Assembly: GCA_903829815.1 (NCBI GenBank)
Contig: CAIKRR010000027.1
Location: forward strand, 25,112 to 89,111
Length of the DNA stretch: 64,000 bases
From: an uncultured Pseudomonadota bacterium
GTDB taxonomy: Bacteria; Pseudomonadota; Gammaproteobacteria; Burkholderiales; SG8-39
Direction of reading: 5' to 3'
Part shown: one piece after another, positions 44,396 to 53,353 of the stretch
How the letters are laid out: every line of letters starts with the position of its first letter
How positions within the stretch are numbered: the stretch's first letter is position 1
Position numbers and translations under genes: made by a program
Notes under the pieces: generated by a model
Told to the model about the DNA's origin: nothing
What the model saw: only the letters and a program-made list of their open reading frames with translations
Database searches by the model: none

Positions 44396-45361
44396 TCAGA
44401 CGCCGAAACGCGGCAGGAGCCGCAGGGCATTGTCACGCTCGATCGCCCGCAGATCGGCGGCGTTCAAGTTGAGTGCGGCCAGTTGATCGACCCAGATCTG
44501 CGGCGACCAGAATGGAAAGTCGGTACCAAAGAGGAGCTGCGACACCCCGAAGAGTTCGCGCGCTGCATTGAACGACACGGTGTTGGTGGCATTGACGATG
44601 TCGTAGTACTGGCGCCTGAATTCGTAGAGGGCACCGTGCGGAATGCTTGCCGCCAGCTCCTTGCGGGTGCCGGCAACCGCGGCCATGCGCCCGGCCAGCA
44701 TCGGCAACGCACCACCCGCATGCGAGAAGATGAAGCGGATGTCGGGACAACGGCTGAAGGTGCCACTGAAGAGCAGCGAGGCCACCGCCCGCGTCGTGTC
44801 AAAGGGAAACTCGAGTGTCGGCGCAGGCAGTTCAGGCATCACGCCGGCACAGTAATCGGCCGCATGCGGGTGAAAGTAGACGACCGCCTTGCGCCGGTTG
44901 AGTTCGTCGAACACCGGCGCGAGCTTCGCATCACCGGGCCACATCGCGCCGTAGTTGGTCATGAGGCCGAAGCCGTCGGCCTTGAGAACATCGCAGGCGT
45001 ACTCGATCTCGCGCAGGCTGCCATCGACATCGGGCAGGGGCAGCGCGGCAAAGTTGCCGAAACGACCCGGATAGTCGCGCGCCATCTGCGCAGCATACTC
45101 GTTGCACTCGCGCGAAATTTCGATCGAATCGGCGGCATGCCCGAACCAGCAACCGGGCGAGGATATCGACGTGATCGAGGTGGCAATACCCGAACGGTCC
45201 ATGGCCTCGATGGCGATCGTGGGCGTCCACTCGACCATCTTCGGCATGTGCACATGCGCAATGCGCTCGATCTCGTCACGGCGGCGCGCGAGGTAACGCG
45301 GCGGCACGATGTGGTGATGGGTGTCGATGCGATGCGCTGCAGGCATGTGGCTGGCCGTCAT
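44396..45361 (-). CDS. Amidohydrolase family 2 protein (ACMSD-like), second copy
   Basis: A 321-residue TIM-barrel metalloenzyme, the same size as the copy at 30.6 kb but clearly diverged. Metal motifs are DTHHHIV (HxH), YFHPHA, FSHAGG and FGTDFPF. The family includes ACMSD, gamma-resorcylate decarboxylase and 4-oxalomesaconate hydratase-like enzymes. It is transcribed with Bug copy 6 just downstream and lies divergent to the orphan molybdenum hydroxylase large subunit across about 130 bp. Aromatic-acid or semialdehyde decarboxylation is likely. A GGGGAGACAACC leader precedes the ATG. Confidence 0.85.
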   Translation of the reverse strand: MTASHMPAAHRIDTHHHIVPPRYLARRRDEIERIAHVHMPKMVEWTPTIAIEAMDRSGIATSITSISSPGCWFGHAADSIEISRECNEYAAQMARDYPGRFGNFAALPLPDVDGSLREIEYACDVLKADGFGLMTNYGAMWPGDAKLAPVFDELNRRKAVVYFHPHAADYCAGVMPELPAPTLEFPFDTTRAVASLLFSGTFSRCPDIRFIFSHAGGALPMLAGRMAAVAGTRKELAASIPHGALYEFRRQYYDIVNATNTVSFNAARELFGVSQLLFGTDFPFWSPQIWVDQLAALNLNAADLRAIERDNALRLLPRFGV

Positions 45362-45488
45362 GGTTGTCTCCCCTGTCGCCCTGTCGAGGTACGGGCGAAA
45401 TACGATGATACGCGAGCGATCACGCCCGGCGGACCTGCTCGTTTATCATGGGGTCCCGCCAGAGATTCGGCTTTACCGGCAGCACCTC

Positions 45489-47852
45489 GTGGACACCATC
45501 GATCGGCCCGGCACCCCCGGAGACTCTGTCGGACAGCCCGTCCGACGCAAGGAAGACCTGCGACTCGTCACCGGGCGCGGTCAGTTCAGCGATGACTTCA
45601 GCCTCGAGGGCCAGACCTATGCCGTGATGGTGCGCTCGCCACACCCGCATGCCCGCATCCGCGCCATCGACGCGCGCCGGGCGGCCGCCCTGCCCGGTGT
45701 GCTCGGGGTCTTCACCGGGGCCGACTGCGCCGCTGACGGCCTGGGTGCCATTCCGCACAGCCCGGTGCCCTCGACCCGTCACGACATGAAATTGCATGGC
45801 CGCGACGGCACCCCGGTCTTCATCGGGCCCCACCTGCTGCTGCCCGCCGACCGCGCGCGCCATGTCGGCGAGGCCGTCGCGATGGTCGTTGCCGATACCC
45901 CAGGACGCGCGATGGACGCGGCCGAAGCGGTCGAGGTCGACTACGAATCCCTGCCCTGGATCTCGCAGTGGCACCAGGCACTCGAACCCGGCGCGCCGGT
46001 CGTATGGGATGAAGCCCCCGACAACACCCCGGTCGATACCTGGTTTGGCGACAAGACGGGTACGGAAGCTGCCTTTGCCGGCGCCGACCATGTGGTGCGC
46101 CTCGACCTGCACATCGATCGGGTCACCGCAGTCGCGATGGAGCCACGCGCAGCGCTCGGCTCGTTCGATGCCGCGACCGGTCGTTACACGCTCTACGCCG
46201 GCAGTGGTGGCGCGGTGCGCCAGAAGCGCGAACTGGCGAGCGTGCTGGGTACCGACCCGGACAATGTGCGGGTGCTCTCCTTCGATGTCGGAGGCAACTT
46301 CGGCTCGCGCAACCGCGCCTTCGTCGAGTTTGGCCTGGTGCTGTGGGCCTCGCGCAAGATCGGTCGTCCGGTGAAATTCACCGCAACCCGCTCGGAGTCG
46401 TTTCTGTCCGACTACCAGGGACGCGATCTGGCCACGACGGTCGAACTGGCGCTGCGGGCCGATGGCCGCTTTCTGGCCCTGCGCGCCTCCAACGTGAGCA
46501 ATCTGGGCGCACGCTGCGTCTCGCTATCGCCCTTGAGCAAGGGCTCAGGCCTGGTGACGGGCTCCTACGACATTCCGGTCGCCAGCCTGCGCAGCCGGGC
46601 GGTCTTCACCAACACCATGCCCACCCAGGCCTATCGCAGTTCGGGGCGCCCCGAGGTCACTTACGCGATCGAGCGTCTGGTCGACCAGGCCGCGGCGCAA
46701 CTGGGGTTCGATCGGGTCGAACTGCGGCGCATGAATCTCGTGCGCGACGCGGCCTTTCCCTACCGCAACGGCACCGGTGCGGTGTACGACAGCGGCGAGT
46801 ACACAGGCAATCTCGACCGCGCCCTGGCGCTGGCCGACTGGGACGGCTTTGCCGCACGACGCAGCGCCGCCGAGGCGCGCGGCAAGCTGCTCGGCCGCGG
46901 CCTTGCGCATTACGTCGAGTCCTCGATCGGCTCACCCCTGGAGCGGGTCGAACTGCGGGTTGATCAGGCCGGCGCCGTGCGTCTGGTCATTGGCACACAG
47001 CCCACCGGACAGGGCCACGAGACAAGCTTTGCCCAAGTGGCCGCAGCGCAACTCGGGATCGCCATGAGCGCGATCGACGTAGTGACCGCCGATACCGACA
47101 TCGTGAAGGCCGGTGGCGGTTCACACTCGGGCCGCTCGATGCGCCATGCGGGCACCGTGATCAGCAAGGCCACGGTGATGCTCATCGAGCAGGCTCGGCG
47201 CGAGGCGGCGCAGGTGCTCGAAACTGCACTCGATGACATCACCTTCGAGGATGGGCGCTTCTTCGTGGCAGGCACCGACCGCGGCCTTGACTGGTTCGAA
47301 CTCGCGCAGCGCATCGCCACCCGCACTGTGCTCGAAGTGGCGGCCGACAACGAGATGCATGACCCGGTGTTTCCCAACGGGTGCACCGCGTGCGAGTGCG
47401 AAATCGACCCCGATACCGGCGAGATGGTCATCACGCGTTATGCCGCGATCGACGACGTAGGACGCTGCATCAACCCGATGATCGTGCATGGCCAGACCCA
47501 CGGTGGCATCGCACAAGGCGTGGGCCAGGCGGTGGGCGAGCACTTCGCCATCGACCGCGAGTCAGGCCAACCGGTGTGCGGCTCGCTGATGGACTACTGC
47601 CTGCCGCGTGCCGACACCCTGCCCTCGTTCGCCACGCAGATCGTGGAAGTGCTCTCGCCCACCAATCCACTGGGCATCAAGGCGGGTGGCGAAGGGGGCA
47701 CCACACCGGCGCTTGCCGTGATCGTCAGTGCCGTGCTCGATGCGCTGCGCCCCCTCGGTGTCCAGACCATCGACATGCCGGTCACGCCACAGAAACTGTG
47801 GCGCGTCATTCACGAAGCACGCGCACGAACAGGCGCGCGAGTGGGCTCGTGA
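45489..47852 (+). CDS. Molybdenum hydroxylase large subunit, orphan copy (divergent subfamily)
   Basis: A catalytic subunit of the xanthine dehydrogenase superfamily, about 787 residues. It has GQPVRRKEDLRLVTGRGQFSDD, a VGGNFGSRNRAF motif, a molybdopterin loop reading AYRSSGRPE (the common form is AYRGAGRPE), PTGQGHETSFAQ and the catalytic Glu in AGGEGG. No 2Fe-2S or FAD subunit gene flanks it, unlike the operon at 8.7 kb. Start uncertain: GTG 45489 gives the usual short N-terminus, ATG 45405 adds 28 residues that look non-coding, and the track's 45321 overlaps the divergent gene. Its stop overlaps the GTG of Bug copy 7. Confidence 0.87.
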   Translation: MDTIDRPGTPGDSVGQPVRRKEDLRLVTGRGQFSDDFSLEGQTYAVMVRSPHPHARIRAIDARRAAALPGVLGVFTGADCAADGLGAIPHSPVPSTRHDMKLHGRDGTPVFIGPHLLLPADRARHVGEAVAMVVADTPGRAMDAAEAVEVDYESLPWISQWHQALEPGAPVVWDEAPDNTPVDTWFGDKTGTEAAFAGADHVVRLDLHIDRVTAVAMEPRAALGSFDAATGRYTLYAGSGGAVRQKRELASVLGTDPDNVRVLSFDVGGNFGSRNRAFVEFGLVLWASRKIGRPVKFTATRSESFLSDYQGRDLATTVELALRADGRFLALRASNVSNLGARCVSLSPLSKGSGLVTGSYDIPVASLRSRAVFTNTMPTQAYRSSGRPEVTYAIERLVDQAAAQLGFDRVELRRMNLVRDAAFPYRNGTGAVYDSGEYTGNLDRALALADWDGFAARRSAAEARGKLLGRGLAHYVESSIGSPLERVELRVDQAGAVRLVIGTQPTGQGHETSFAQVAAAQLGIAMSAIDVVTADTDIVKAGGGSHSGRSMRHAGTVISKATVMLIEQARREAAQVLETALDDITFEDGRFFVAGTDRGLDWFELAQRIATRTVLEVAADNEMHDPVFPNGCTACECEIDPDTGEMVITRYAAIDDVGRCINPMIVHGQTHGGIAQGVGQAVGEHFAIDRESGQPVCGSLMDYCLPRADTLPSFATQIVEVLSPTNPLGIKAGGEGGTTPALAVIVSAVLDALRPLGVQTIDMPVTPQKLWRVIHEARARTGARVGS

Positions 47853-48859
47853 GACAGTCGCTGGTCAGAGTCGCACTGCGCAGAACGACCCTCGCGCTGA
47901 CAGCCTGCGTGTTGCTCGTCTCCCCCGGTTTGCATGCGGCGCAGGCTGCCGACGGGCCGGCCAGCTACCCGCGGGGCCCGGTGCGCTACGTAGTGCCGTT
48001 TCCGGTGGGCGGTGGGGTGGATGTGGCCGGGCGCATCCTCGCGCAGCGCCTGGCCGAGCACTTCGGCAAGCCCTTCGTGGTCGAGAATCGGGGTGGTGCC
48101 AACGGCAACATCGGCACCGAAGTGGTCGCCCATGCAGCCCCCGATGGCATGACGCTCCTCTTCACCGGGGCGGGCTTCGTGACCAACCCCAGCCTCTACT
48201 CGAAGATTCCCTACGATCCGATTCGCGACTTCGCCCCGGTGGCGATGATGGCCTTCGGGCCGAACGTGCTCGTCGTGAACGCCTCGCTACCGGTAAAGAG
48301 CGTGCAGGAACTCATCGCGCTGGCGCGGGCCAGGCCCGACCAGATCGGCTTTGCCGGCTCAGGCAACGGCAGCACGCCGCACCTGGCCGGTGAGCTGATG
48401 AACCAGATCGCGGGCATCCGCATGGTGCACATCCCCTACCGCGGCACAGGGCCTGCCCTGGTGGCGATTCTCGGGGGCGAGGCGCCGGTGATGTTTCTCC
48501 CGGCCATCAATGCCGGGCCCAACATCGCCAGTGGCCGCCTGCGGGCGCTGGCGGTCACCAGCCGCGAACGACTGCAGAGCCTGCCCCAGGTGCCCACGGT
48601 TGCCGAGTCGGGCCTGCCCGGTTACGAGTCGGCGCAGTGGTATGGCGTACTGGCCCCAGCCGGCACCGATGCGGCCATTCTCAATGCGCTGAATGCGGCC
48701 ATTGCACGGATCATGCACACGAGCGACATGCAGGCCCGCATGCATGAAGACGGGCTGGTGCCGATCGGTGGCAGCCGCGAGCAGTTTGCCGCGCTGATCA
48801 CCAGCGAAATCACCAAGTGGGCCAAGGTCATCAAGCTCTCGGGCGCTCGGGTCGACTGA
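47849..48859 (+). CDS. Bug/TctC-family receptor (copy 7)
   Basis: A periplasmic binding protein of 336 residues with a GTG start overlapping the stop of the upstream molybdenum hydroxylase gene (GTGA), which fixes the start. The signal region is rich in Arg then hydrophobic, ending HAAQAADG. Mature motifs are PVRYVVPFPVGGGVDVAGRIL, KPFVVENRGGANGNIG and AAPDGMTLLFTG. Translational coupling means receptor and hydroxylase are made together. This repeats the organisation seen in the first operon. Confidence 0.92.
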   Translation: MRQSLVRVALRRTTLALTACVLLVSPGLHAAQAADGPASYPRGPVRYVVPFPVGGGVDVAGRILAQRLAEHFGKPFVVENRGGANGNIGTEVVAHAAPDGMTLLFTGAGFVTNPSLYSKIPYDPIRDFAPVAMMAFGPNVLVVNASLPVKSVQELIALARARPDQIGFAGSGNGSTPHLAGELMNQIAGIRMVHIPYRGTGPALVAILGGEAPVMFLPAINAGPNIASGRLRALAVTSRERLQSLPQVPTVAESGLPGYESAQWYGVLAPAGTDAAILNALNAAIARIMHTSDMQARMHEDGLVPIGGSREQFAALITSEITKWAKVIKLSGARVD

Positions 48860-48937
48860 TCGGCCTCAGGCCACCAGACGGGCTAGACTCGCGCCTTGGC
48901 GACGCGCGTCGCTGCAACCCCATCCTGCGAGTCATCC

Positions 48938-49540
48938 ATGACGCTCCTCATCCTTGGCCTCATCCTCTTCCTCGGAAGTCACTCGATCCGCATCGTGGCC
49001 GAACCGTGGCGGCTGCGCACGATCGCCACCATGGGCGCCAATCGGTGGAAAGGGACACTGGGTCTCGTGTCGCTTGCCGGCTTCGTGATGCTCGTGATGG
49101 GCTACGGCGAGGTGCGCGGCACCACCGACATGCTCTGGATGCCCCCGACTGGCCTGCGCCATCTGGCGGGGCTGCTGGTGCTGGTGGCCTTCATTCTCCT
49201 GGCTGCCTCGGGCTTTCCCGGCAATGCCATCAAGGCGCGAGTCGGCCACCCGATGATCCTGGGCGTGAAGGTGTGGGCACTGGCGCACCTTCTGGCCAAT
49301 GGCAGCGCCCTGGACATGGCCGTGTTTGGCTGCTTTCTGGTCTGGGCGGTATTTTCATTCCGTGCTGCCAGGCAGCGTGACCGCGCCGCCGGCGCGGCCG
49401 AAAGCGCCGTGGGTGTCGTTGAGGCAGTACCCGTCAGCGCCCGCGCCACCACCCTCACGGTGGTGGCCGGCATCATCGGCTGGGCCCTCTTTGCCTTCTG
49501 GCTGCACGGGCTGCTGATCGGCGTACGGCCCTTTGGCTGA
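48938..49540 (+). CDS. NnrU family membrane protein
   Basis: A 200-residue inner-membrane protein with about five hydrophobic segments, starting MTLLILGLILFLGSHSIRIVAEPWR. The GSHSIRI and GRHP-like VGHPMILGVKVWALAHLLANG segments are typical of NnrU, a protein seen near nitrite and nitric oxide reductase genes and also isolated. The exact role of the family is unclear. No denitrification genes are nearby. The ATG at 48938 is used rather than the track's upstream 48896 start, because it begins the first membrane segment directly. Confidence 0.87.
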   Translation: MTLLILGLILFLGSHSIRIVAEPWRLRTIATMGANRWKGTLGLVSLAGFVMLVMGYGEVRGTTDMLWMPPTGLRHLAGLLVLVAFILLAASGFPGNAIKARVGHPMILGVKVWALAHLLANGSALDMAVFGCFLVWAVFSFRAARQRDRAAGAAESAVGVVEAVPVSARATTLTVVAGIIGWALFAFWLHGLLIGVRPFG

Positions 49541-49578
49541 GCGCCAGCACAACAGCCCCGGCGCCGCCTGAGCGCTGC

Positions 49579-51222
49579 CTACGCCCCTTCGGTCACCGGC
49601 AGGATGAGGACCGACGGGCAGTTGGCCGAATGGTGCACCGTGTCGGTGCCGATCTTCGATGGCGCGTAGTAGTGCGTCCACAGCACGTCGGTCACAGCGG
49701 AGTCGCCATTGACCAGTTCGAGCCGCACCCGGTTGCCCGCCTTGAAGCGGTGTGCCATCGGCTCGATGCTGATCTCGTAGCAGTACACCTGGCCGGGTTC
49801 GATCGGCTGCGGATCATCATGATTGCGCCAGGGCTCGAGCGGTGTGCTGCGCACCGGATCGATCGCACGATGCGAAGCGCGTAGCCACCCCTTGGTGATC
49901 CAGAACGATGCCGGGTTCAGACCCTTTGCACGATCTTCGGCTGACTGCGGCAGCTGTTCCGACAGCTTGATGAAGAAGTCGGTGTCGGTTGCGGTTGAAG
50001 AGGCATGGAGTCGTAGCAGGATGGGGCCTGCAATCTCCAGGTCGCTGGCGAGCGGCGCGGTGCACCAGGTCAGCACCTTGCGTACCGGGTCGGGTTGCAT
50101 GTTGGGGCCGATCGACACCACCCCGAACATCCATGCCGGATCAGGATAGGTATAGGCCGTGGCAGGGGCGTGTTCGAGCACCCGCGATGCATCTCGCTCC
50201 AGCGAACCGTCGTTGAGTGAGGTGACGCTGCCGCTTGCGCGGGCCGAGAGATGATATTCAACCGGGCGCATCGTTGCCGGTGGCCAGCTGTCGGCACTTC
50301 GTACGGCATTGGCACCGCGCACGAAGTACTCCACCGCCGGACGCGCTGCCCAGGCGGTGTCCTTGCCCTTCAGATAGTGATCGTAGAAAGGCAGCAGCAG
50401 ATCCCGATGCATCTCGGGGCTATTGAACTCGCGGTTGGCGGCAAAGGCATTGATCGGGCCGTTCATGCGCAGCTTCTTTGGCCCACTCGCCCGCCGAAAC
50501 CCGTTGATATTGCCGCGGGTGTGCAGGTCGACTTTGCCCCAGATGCCCACCGAGTAGAGCGGTACCTCGATGTCCTCGAGGCGCTCGGCAGCCGTTCGCT
50601 CGCGCCAGAAGTCATCGTAGGTCGGATGCTGCTGAATCGCCAGGTTCAGGTCGAAGGGCTGCTCACGCGGATGCTCGCCGTTGGCCGGATGACGGTTGAT
50701 GATCCTGTTCTGATTCCACCAGTAGCTGCCGAAGAAGTCACCCAGTATGCCGCCCTGGTAGACCGACGCGCGGTAGGGATCGTTCAGGCCGTCGAAGGCG
50801 GCCAGGCAAGCAAGCGACGGTGGCCGCTGGATCCCCATCCACCACTGCACCATGCAGAAGTACGACTGACCGATGCCACCCACCTTGCCGCTCGACCAGG
50901 GTTGGGCACCCAACCACTCGATCACGTCGTACAGATCGCGCTGCTCGGCCTGGTCGAGAAGACGGAACTCGCCACCCGACTTGCCACAACCGCGCAAATC
51001 CATATTGGCATAGACATAGCCCTGCTCGACGTAGAATTCGATGGGCCCGGTCTCTCGCCACAGGAATTGCGGTGTGGCCGGCAAAGTGTTGTTGTCATAG
51101 CGGTAGGGCGAGGCCGCGAGCAGCACCGGAAACGGGCCCTCCCCCTCGGGCATGTAGAGGGCCACGGCAATCTCGATGCCGTCGTGGACCGTGATGCGTA
51201 CTTCTTTCATGCGAGAGGGCAT
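49579..51222 (-). CDS. CocE/NonD-family (X-Pro dipeptidyl-peptidase S15-like) hydrolase
   Basis: A 547-residue serine hydrolase. Region order is an alpha/beta-hydrolase domain with the nucleophile elbow GIGQSYFCM, then a C-terminal jelly-roll domain (PVEYFVRGANAV to VRLELVNGDSAVTDVLW), as in cocaine esterase and S15 peptidases. A conserved NMDLRGCGKSGG segment precedes the Ser. I start at the ATG at 51222 (MPSRMKEVRITVHDG), with AGGAG upstream; the track's 52113 start is spurious. No signal peptide, so cytosolic. It is an esterase, lactonase or amidase of unknown substrate, divergent from the racemase operon. Confidence 0.9.
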   Translation of the reverse strand: MPSRMKEVRITVHDGIEIAVALYMPEGEGPFPVLLAASPYRYDNNTLPATPQFLWRETGPIEFYVEQGYVYANMDLRGCGKSGGEFRLLDQAEQRDLYDVIEWLGAQPWSSGKVGGIGQSYFCMVQWWMGIQRPPSLACLAAFDGLNDPYRASVYQGGILGDFFGSYWWNQNRIINRHPANGEHPREQPFDLNLAIQQHPTYDDFWRERTAAERLEDIEVPLYSVGIWGKVDLHTRGNINGFRRASGPKKLRMNGPINAFAANREFNSPEMHRDLLLPFYDHYLKGKDTAWAARPAVEYFVRGANAVRSADSWPPATMRPVEYHLSARASGSVTSLNDGSLERDASRVLEHAPATAYTYPDPAWMFGVVSIGPNMQPDPVRKVLTWCTAPLASDLEIAGPILLRLHASSTATDTDFFIKLSEQLPQSAEDRAKGLNPASFWITKGWLRASHRAIDPVRSTPLEPWRNHDDPQPIEPGQVYCYEISIEPMAHRFKAGNRVRLELVNGDSAVTDVLWTHYYAPSKIGTDTVHHSANCPSVLILPVTEGA

Positions 51223-51415
51223 GTTGCTGCTCCTGATGAGGATCTCGGAATGATGTCGGGTCTGTCGACGTCGTCGGGCATGAGGCGTGGGGCATGAGGC
51301 ACCAGCCCCTGCTTGCCTGACCACCGGCGCACCACGCTCGCATTCGGCGGGATCATAATGCAGCCACTGCTCAGGTGCCGGCCACGTCTGGGCACCCTTC
51401 CCCCGGAGACCAAGG

Positions 51416-51499
51416 ATGCTCGAGTATTTCGATGGCAACTCCACCTGGAACATGGCCGTGAACATTGCTTTTTCGCTGACTGCGGCGCGCAGAGCATGA
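51416..51499 (+). CDS. 27-residue small ORF overlapping the racemase start
   Basis: The reading frame MLEYFDGNSTWNMAVNIAFS... ends AARRA-stop. Its stop TGA overlaps the racemase ATG as ATGA. A GGAG lies about nine bases before its ATG. It is too short for the track. The WNMAVNIA text looks protein-like, so it is either a leader peptide that couples translation to the racemase, or the surviving N-terminus of a gene whose rest was lost. I cannot distinguish these from the sequence. Confidence 0.4.
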   Translation: MLEYFDGNSTWNMAVNIAFSLTAARRA

Positions 51500-52296
51500 G
51501 CACGCCCGGGCCCCGCATCGCGCTCATCCATGCCACAGCGCTGGCAATCACGCCGGTGGTCACGGCCTTCAAGGCCCTCTGGCCCGCGGCAACGCTGATG
51601 AACCTGCTGGAGGACAGCCTGTCGGTCGATCGGGCTGCAGCAGGGGCGCTCACCGACGCGATGGTGCTGCGCTTCATCGACCTCGCGCGCTATGCAAAGG
51701 CCAGCGGCGCCCAGGGCATTCTCTTCACCTGTTCGGCCTTCGGTCCGGCCATCGAAGCGGCGGGCGCCGCGGTCGGCATTCCAACGCTCAAGCCCAATGA
51801 AGCCATGTTCAGCGAGGCCCTCGCCCGCGCGAGCCTCGTGGCCGGGCGATCGTTCCCGGCCGGTGGCAGCCTTGCCGCGCGAGGTGACCTCGCCGCGCAC
51901 GACACCGCCCGCCCTGCACGTATCGGCCTCATCGCAACCTTTCGCGCATCCATCGACTCGATGGCGACAGAACTCGAGGCGATGGCCGCTGCGCAAGGTG
52001 TCGACATCCAGATCGTGCCCGCCTTCGTGCCCGGTGCCATGGATGCGCTCGCCCGCGGTGACGCCACGACCCATCATCAGGCGGTTGCCGCCGGGGTTCA
52101 GACGCTCGCGCATTGCGATGTGATCACGCTTGCGCAGTTCTCGATGGCTGCTGCACAGGGACTCGCCCAGGCAAGCCTCGCGCGCGCCTCATCCGGGGCG
52201 TCCGGCACCACGTCCTCGTTCATTCCCCCGGTGCTCGCAAGCCCTGCCTGCGCCGTCACCGCCTTGAAGGAAGCCCTCGACCGTGTCACCGCCTGA
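51496..52296 (+). CDS. Asp/Glu (hydantoin-like) racemase superfamily protein
   Basis: A 266-residue protein with two pseudo-symmetric halves. The first catalytic Cys is kept (LFTCSAFGP, Cys79). The second-half counterpart reads DVITLAQFSMA without a Cys there, as I recall in several annotated relatives. The start is the ATG at 51496, overlapping the small ORF stop, and no strong RBS of its own is seen, so it probably depends on coupling. The track's longer start (51313) covers the intergenic region. It is followed by LDH2 and Bug genes in one operon. A one-Cys mechanism suggests decarboxylase or isomerase use rather than true racemase. Confidence 0.78.
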   Translation: MSTPGPRIALIHATALAITPVVTAFKALWPAATLMNLLEDSLSVDRAAAGALTDAMVLRFIDLARYAKASGAQGILFTCSAFGPAIEAAGAAVGIPTLKPNEAMFSEALARASLVAGRSFPAGGSLAARGDLAAHDTARPARIGLIATFRASIDSMATELEAMAAAQGVDIQIVPAFVPGAMDALARGDATTHHQAVAAGVQTLAHCDVITLAQFSMAAAQGLAQASLARASSGASGTTSSFIPPVLASPACAVTALKEALDRVTA

Positions 52297-53353
52297 ACAA
52301 CGTTTTTCCGTCGCACAACTGCAGCGCTTCATCGCCAGTGCACTGGCACACCTGGGGATGCCCGAGGCCGATGCCCAGACCGTGGGCGGGCTCATGGCCG
52401 AGGCCGACCTGCAAGGGTCCGACGGGCATGGGGTGATCCGCCTCCCCAACTATGCGAAGCGCATCCGCCAGGGCGGCATGAACCTCACGCCCAACATCCG
52501 CATCATCGAGGAACGTGCGGGGACTGCACTCCTCGATGGTGACAATGGCATGGGCCATCTGGTCATGAAACGGGCTGCAGAAATCGCCATCGAGAAGGCG
52601 CGCACCACCGGCATCGCCTGGGTGGGCTCGCGCCTCTCGAACCATGCCGGGCCCGCCTCGCTCTACGCCCGCATGCCGCTTGCGCACGACATGATCGGCC
52701 TGTACTTCGCGGTGGGCAACGCCAACCACCTGCCGGCCTGGGGAGGGCTGTCGATGCTGCTCTCCACCAACCCGATTGCGGCAGCAGTGCCCGCCGGCGA
52801 CGAACCACCGATCGTGCTCGACATGGCCACCACGGTTGCAGCCTACGGCAAGGTAAAGACCAAGGCCCAGCGCGGCGAGATGATGCCCGAGGGCTGGATG
52901 GTCGACCGCACCGGCAAGCCGCTGCTTGACCCCAACCGCGCCGACGAAGGCTTCCTGCTGCCGATCGGCGGCTACAAGGGGTATGGCCTCTCGCTGATCG
53001 TCGGACTGCTCGCGGGCACGCTCAATGGTGCTGCAATGGGCCGCGACGTGGTCGACTTCAATCGTGACTTCCAGACCACCACCAACACCGGCCAGGCGAT
53101 TGCTGCCATCGATCTGGCCGCCTTCGGTGACGTGTCAGCACTGAAGGCTCGGGTCGACCAGGTGGTGCGCGATCTTCGCGCCAGCGAGCGCATGCCAGGG
53201 GTCGACCGGGTATGGCTGCCGGGTGAGCAAAGCCATGAACGACGCGAAGTGAATCTGCGTGAAGGCATCGCACTGCCGCCAGCCCTGCTTGCCAGCCTCG
53301 ATGCCTTTGCGCACGACATCGGCGTGAACACGCTGGGGGCGACCACAGCGTGA
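52283..53353 (+). CDS. Malate/L-lactate dehydrogenase-type (LDH2/YlbC) oxidoreductase
   Basis: A 356-residue NAD(P)-dependent dehydrogenase of the LDH2/MDH2 family (malate, ureidoglycolate, delta1-piperideine-2-carboxylate reductases). Typical text is DLQGSDGHGVIRLPNY, WVGSRLSNHAGPA, LLSTNPIAAAVPAG, VLDMATTVAAYGK and GYKGYGLSLIVGLL. The GTG start at 52283 overlaps the racemase by 14 bases. One family member, ureidoglycolate dehydrogenase AllD, acts in allantoin breakdown, which fits the ureide theme, but substrate choice cannot be read. Its stop overlaps the GTG of Bug copy 8. Confidence 0.9.
   Translation: MSPPEQRFSVAQLQRFIASALAHLGMPEADAQTVGGLMAEADLQGSDGHGVIRLPNYAKRIRQGGMNLTPNIRIIEERAGTALLDGDNGMGHLVMKRAAEIAIEKARTTGIAWVGSRLSNHAGPASLYARMPLAHDMIGLYFAVGNANHLPAWGGLSMLLSTNPIAAAVPAGDEPPIVLDMATTVAAYGKVKTKAQRGEMMPEGWMVDRTGKPLLDPNRADEGFLLPIGGYKGYGLSLIVGLLAGTLNGAAMGRDVVDFNRDFQTTTNTGQAIAAIDLAAFGDVSALKARVDQVVRDLRASERMPGVDRVWLPGEQSHERREVNLREGIALPPALLASLDAFAHDIGVNTLGATTA

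Noticed and set aside
45321-45488. Longer N-terminus for the second molybdenum hydroxylase large subunit as given in the track
   Set aside because: It overlaps the divergent amidohydrolase start and has non-family text before the GQPVRRKED motif.
51313-51495. Longer N-terminus for the racemase gene
   Set aside because: The extra 61 residues translate the intergenic region and small ORF out of frame; the family start is at 51496.
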